Shown here: positions 62,103-64,000 of the stretch, in pieces
How positions within the stretch are numbered: position 1 is the stretch's first letter
Layout: each line of letters opens with the position of its first letter
Assembly: GCA_905479075.1 (NCBI GenBank)
Contig: CAJQLA010000001.1
Location: forward strand, 122,514-186,513
Source of the DNA: an uncultured Gammaproteobacteria bacterium
GTDB lineage: Bacteria; Pseudomonadota; Gammaproteobacteria; Nitrosococcales; Methylophagaceae
Direction: 5' to 3'
Length of the DNA stretch: 64,000 nt
Notes under the pieces: generated by a model
The model's input: only the letters and a program-made list of their open reading frames with translations
Told to the model about the DNA's origin: nothing
Database searches by the model: none
Program-made: the position numbers and the translations under genes

Positions 62103-62381
62103 ATGCAAACCTATATATACAAAAGTAGTCGTAAAGATGAGTTATACCTTTATATCATCAAAAAAGATGATTTCTCAGATATTCCACAAGCATTGTACGA
62201 TTCAATGGGAAAAGAACCTATTTTTGTAATGGAACTCAATTTATCTCCTGACAAACCTCTGGCCAGAGAAGATGTGATCAAAGTGATAAAAAACCTGGAA
62301 TCACTGGGTTATCATGTCCAAATGCCCCCACAAACAAACAATTTAATGAACTTTAAAGAGCCCGCTAACTATGTCAGTTAA
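62103..62381 (+). CDS. YcgL domain protein
   Basis: A 92-residue protein of the YcgL family: YIYKSSRKDELYLYIIKKDDFSDIPQAL, FVMELNLSPDKPLAREDVIKVIKNLESLGYHVQMPP. It starts 5 bases after the VOC gene. The family is restricted mostly to gammaproteobacteria and its function is unknown; its crystal structure shows an alpha/beta fold. Confidence 0.93.
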   Translation: MQTYIYKSSRKDELYLYIIKKDDFSDIPQALYDSMGKEPIFVMELNLSPDKPLAREDVIKVIKNLESLGYHVQMPPQTNNLMNFKEPANYVS

Positions 62382-62384
62382 GTA

Positions 62385-62690
62385 CTGTCATAGGCCAAGG
62401 CGGTTACTTTGAATTACACAATTGTGAGGAGTTTTTAATCATTTCGGGTGAAACAGACATAAAACAAGTTACGATTCTGGCAGAACGAATTAGAACGAAT
62501 ACCTAGGCTATTAAATATCATGCTGATATACAATAGCCTGTCACTGTCAGCATTGGCATAGCAGGGTTTGACGAACAAGATCCTTTAGTTGAGCTTGTCT
62601 CTCTGGCAGATAAAGTCCTCTATGAAGCGAAAGAGAGTGGGCGAAATCAAGTTGTTATCTATAACAAAGACTCACGATCACTATTGTAAA
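62385..62690 (+). pseudogene. Decayed GGDEF (diguanylate cyclase) fragment
   Basis: One continuous frame reads CEEFLIISGETDIKQVTILAERIRTNT, then an in-frame TAG (62503-62505), AIKYHADIQ, a second TAG (62533-62535), PVTVSIGIAGFDEQDPLVELVSLADKVLYEAK, ESGRNQVVIYNKDS and TAA. The VSIGIA, ADKVLYEAK and GRNQVV pieces are the C-terminal half of a GGDEF domain. The signature itself has decayed to a sequence before EEF that does not read GGDEF. The N-terminal part is gone. It fills an otherwise gene-less 318-base gap between ycgL and the esterase. Confidence 0.8.
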
Positions 62691-62699
62691 AAGGTAAAT

Positions 62700-63359
62700 A
62701 TGCAATCCCTATCTTGTGAAATTATTGAAACAAATGACAATGTTGATGCAGCCATTATTTGGTTACATGGTTTAGGGGCATCTGGTCATGACTTTGTGCC
62801 TATCGTGCCAAGGCTAAATCTACCCACAGATATGGCAGTACGTTTTATTTTCCCTCATGCGCCTTCAATTCCTATCACGATTAATGATGGCATGGTTATG
62901 CCGGGATGGTATGACATTTATGCCATGGATATAGAAAGAGAAATTGATTTAACGCAAATTATGGCTTCCTCTAAAGCAATTGCAGATTTAGTTGATCAAG
63001 AAAGTTCAAAAGGGATTCCTAGTGAACGCATCATCATTGCTGGTTTCTCACAAGGAGGTGCTGTCGCCATACAGTCTGCACTCACCTATCCAAAAAAGTT
63101 AGGTGGATTGATGTCCTTATCAAGTTACTTTGCAACTCACAAAACTATCGAGCCCAACCCAGAAAATACAGAGCTACCTATTTGTATCTATCACGGTGAT
63201 AACGATTCTGTCGTGCCTGCACAATTAGCCGAACACACACAGAAGTGTATATCGGAACTAGGCTATACAGCTCAGTATAAATCCTATCCGATGGCGCATG
63301 AGGTTCACCCGCAACAAATAGATGATATGTCCGACTTTATTCAACGCTGTTTAACATGA
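62700..63359 (+). CDS. Carboxylesterase / phospholipase of the EstB family
   Basis: A 219-residue alpha/beta hydrolase from the ATG at 62700 with an AAGG Shine-Dalgarno. The longer frame to 62589 reads through the GGDEF pseudogene and is rejected. Motifs: AIIWLHGLGASGHDFVPIV, the nucleophile in IIAGFSQGGAVAIQ, Asp in YHGDNDSVVP and His in YPMAHEVHPQ. It hydrolyses short-chain esters. It overlaps the MOSC gene by 4 bases. Confidence 0.93.
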   Translation: MQSLSCEIIETNDNVDAAIIWLHGLGASGHDFVPIVPRLNLPTDMAVRFIFPHAPSIPITINDGMVMPGWYDIYAMDIEREIDLTQIMASSKAIADLVDQESSKGIPSERIIIAGFSQGGAVAIQSALTYPKKLGGLMSLSSYFATHKTIEPNPENTELPICIYHGDNDSVVPAQLAEHTQKCISELGYTAQYKSYPMAHEVHPQQIDDMSDFIQRCLT

Positions 63360-63829
63360 TTAAAGCCATCTTTATTGCCAGTGAACAGAGCAAAATACAA
63401 CACGCTGTCGAATCAATAGATCTAGAAATTAACAAAGGCATTATTGGTGATAGGCATTACGATAAACACTGGTGGCCAGGACAAAACCTGACATTAATAG
63501 AAAGCGAACAAATTAGCTTTTTTAACCAACACTATCATCAAAATATTGCCATTAATGACACCCGTCGTAACTTCATTACTTCTGGCGTTAAATTAAATGA
63601 ACTTGTCGGTAAAAAATTCACTATCGGAGATGCTTTATTATATGGCGTAGAACTTTGTCAGCCATGTCAATCTCTGGGTGAATCGTTGGCTAGGAAGTGT
63701 TCTATGACCAAACATGACATCATTAAAGCTTTAACAGACCGCGCTGGTCTCCGTGCCAGCGTACTTCATAGTGGTAATTGCAGTATTGGTATGCCTATTC
63801 ATCCTGTCGAAAGTCCTAATGAACAGTAA
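63356..63829 (+). CDS. MOSC domain protein
   Basis: A 157-residue protein with the MOSC core: INKGIIGDRHYDKHWW, NLTLIESEQISFF, DTRRNFITSGVKLNELVGKKFTIGDALLYGVELCQPCQSL. The cysteine in ELCQPC matches the conserved MOSC residue that binds the molybdenum cofactor or a sulfur atom. It may carry or sulfurate the cofactor or detoxify N-hydroxylated compounds like YiiM. It overlaps the upstream esterase and the downstream DUF1415 gene, so all three are coupled. Confidence 0.9.
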   Translation: MIKAIFIASEQSKIQHAVESIDLEINKGIIGDRHYDKHWWPGQNLTLIESEQISFFNQHYHQNIAINDTRRNFITSGVKLNELVGKKFTIGDALLYGVELCQPCQSLGESLARKCSMTKHDIIKALTDRAGLRASVLHSGNCSIGMPIHPVESPNEQ

Positions 63830-64000
63830 GGATATAAAAAAGCAAGTCCAACAATGGCTAGAAACCATCATTATCGACTTGAACCTCTGTCCTTTTGCTA
63901 AACGAGAATTGCTTAAAAACCGTATTAAATTCACTGTAACGCAAGCAAATGATAACACTGAATTATTAAACTCATTACTCAACGAACTAGTATTTTTAGA
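63819..64000 (+). CDS. DUF1415 protein, N-terminal part
   Basis: From the ATG at 63819 the frame stays open to the window end, giving 60 residues. KKQVQQWLETIIIDLNLCPFAKRELL is the DUF1415 signature. The family (about 190 residues) has no established function. It overlaps the MOSC gene by 11 bases. The rest lies outside the window. Confidence 0.88.
   Translation, partial: MNSKDIKKQVQQWLETIIIDLNLCPFAKRELLKNRIKFTVTQANDNTELLNSLLNELVFL

Noticed and set aside
62589..62699. Longer N-terminus for the EstB-like esterase
   Set aside because: The extra codons read through the GGDEF pseudogene in another frame, and the ATG at 62700 has a Shine-Dalgarno and the normal family start.

Overview
The window looks like chromosomal DNA of a free-living, aerobic, probably marine gammaproteobacterium. 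The evidence is a gammaproteobacterial gene set: ZipA beside LigA, CmoA/CmoB, YcgL, a Vfr/CRP-type regulator, a monomeric NADP isocitrate dehydrogenase and DarP/YjgA. Base composition by eye is about 40% GC. From memory of gene content, a Cycloclasticus- or Methylophaga-like member of the Thiotrichales is plausible, but this placement is inference. I see no prophage, transposase, CRISPR array or rRNA operon. One tRNA gene (Ser-UGA) is present.

Layout. 1-1509: the end of a PhoP-type regulator and its PhoQ-type kinase. 1519-2010: darP. 2077-8412 (minus strand): a compact seven-gene operon for organoarsenic synthesis. It holds a MerA-like flavoprotein, a TVP38 membrane protein, radical-SAM ArsS, methyltransferase ArsM, two arsenosugar-type glycosyltransferases and a sterol-desaturase-family di-iron hydroxylase. 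8466-10887: a UspA protein and a SulP transporter, closed by a clear terminator. 11049-13784: a minus-strand group with an alcohol dehydrogenase, two NTF2-like secreted proteins, DUF1289 and two small genes that each carry a frameshift. 13873-19940: MAPEG, PPK2, NhaA, thiopurine methyltransferase, a metallo-beta-lactamase-fold protein, DUF3047 and a membrane hydrolase. 19948-26867 (minus): hypothetical proteins, SCO, YjbQ, TrpD2, LigA and ZipA. 26929-36257: QueF, an FGGY kinase, CysZ, Icd, an aminotransferase, a HAD hydrolase, DksA and Acs.

36263-41914 contains Hsp15, a half-length MazG and a complete DSF quorum-sensing module. The module has rpfF on the plus strand, facing an rpfG-rpfC operon on the minus strand, the same convergent arrangement as in Xanthomonas. 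A good CRP/Clp-type palindrome lies in the intergenic region upstream of rpfG, and a Vfr/Clp-like CRP gene lies 19 kb away at 60441-61115. 42191-44009: fdhD and moaA (molybdenum cofactor). 44179-46446: a Bax-inhibitor-1 protein, tRNA-Ser and a degenerate HD-GYP protein. 46783-47349: an unusual secreted His/Tyr-rich protein. 47354-49742: cmoB, cmoA and tsaB. 49864-55592: YceI, cytochrome b561, YgiQ, an L,D-transpeptidase, a spermidine-synthase fold and DUF3530. 55743-60432: rpe and trpE-G-D-C. 60441-64000: crp, osmC, VOC, ycgL, a decayed GGDEF gene, a carboxylesterase, a MOSC protein and the start of a DUF1415 gene.

Most of the window is ordinary housekeeping sequence. The parts most worth follow-up are the arsenosugar operon with its embedded hydroxylase, the DSF module with its possible CRP link, the His-rich secreted protein, and four broken or degenerate genes (two frameshifts, one GGDEF remnant, one HD-GYP lacking its metal ligands).
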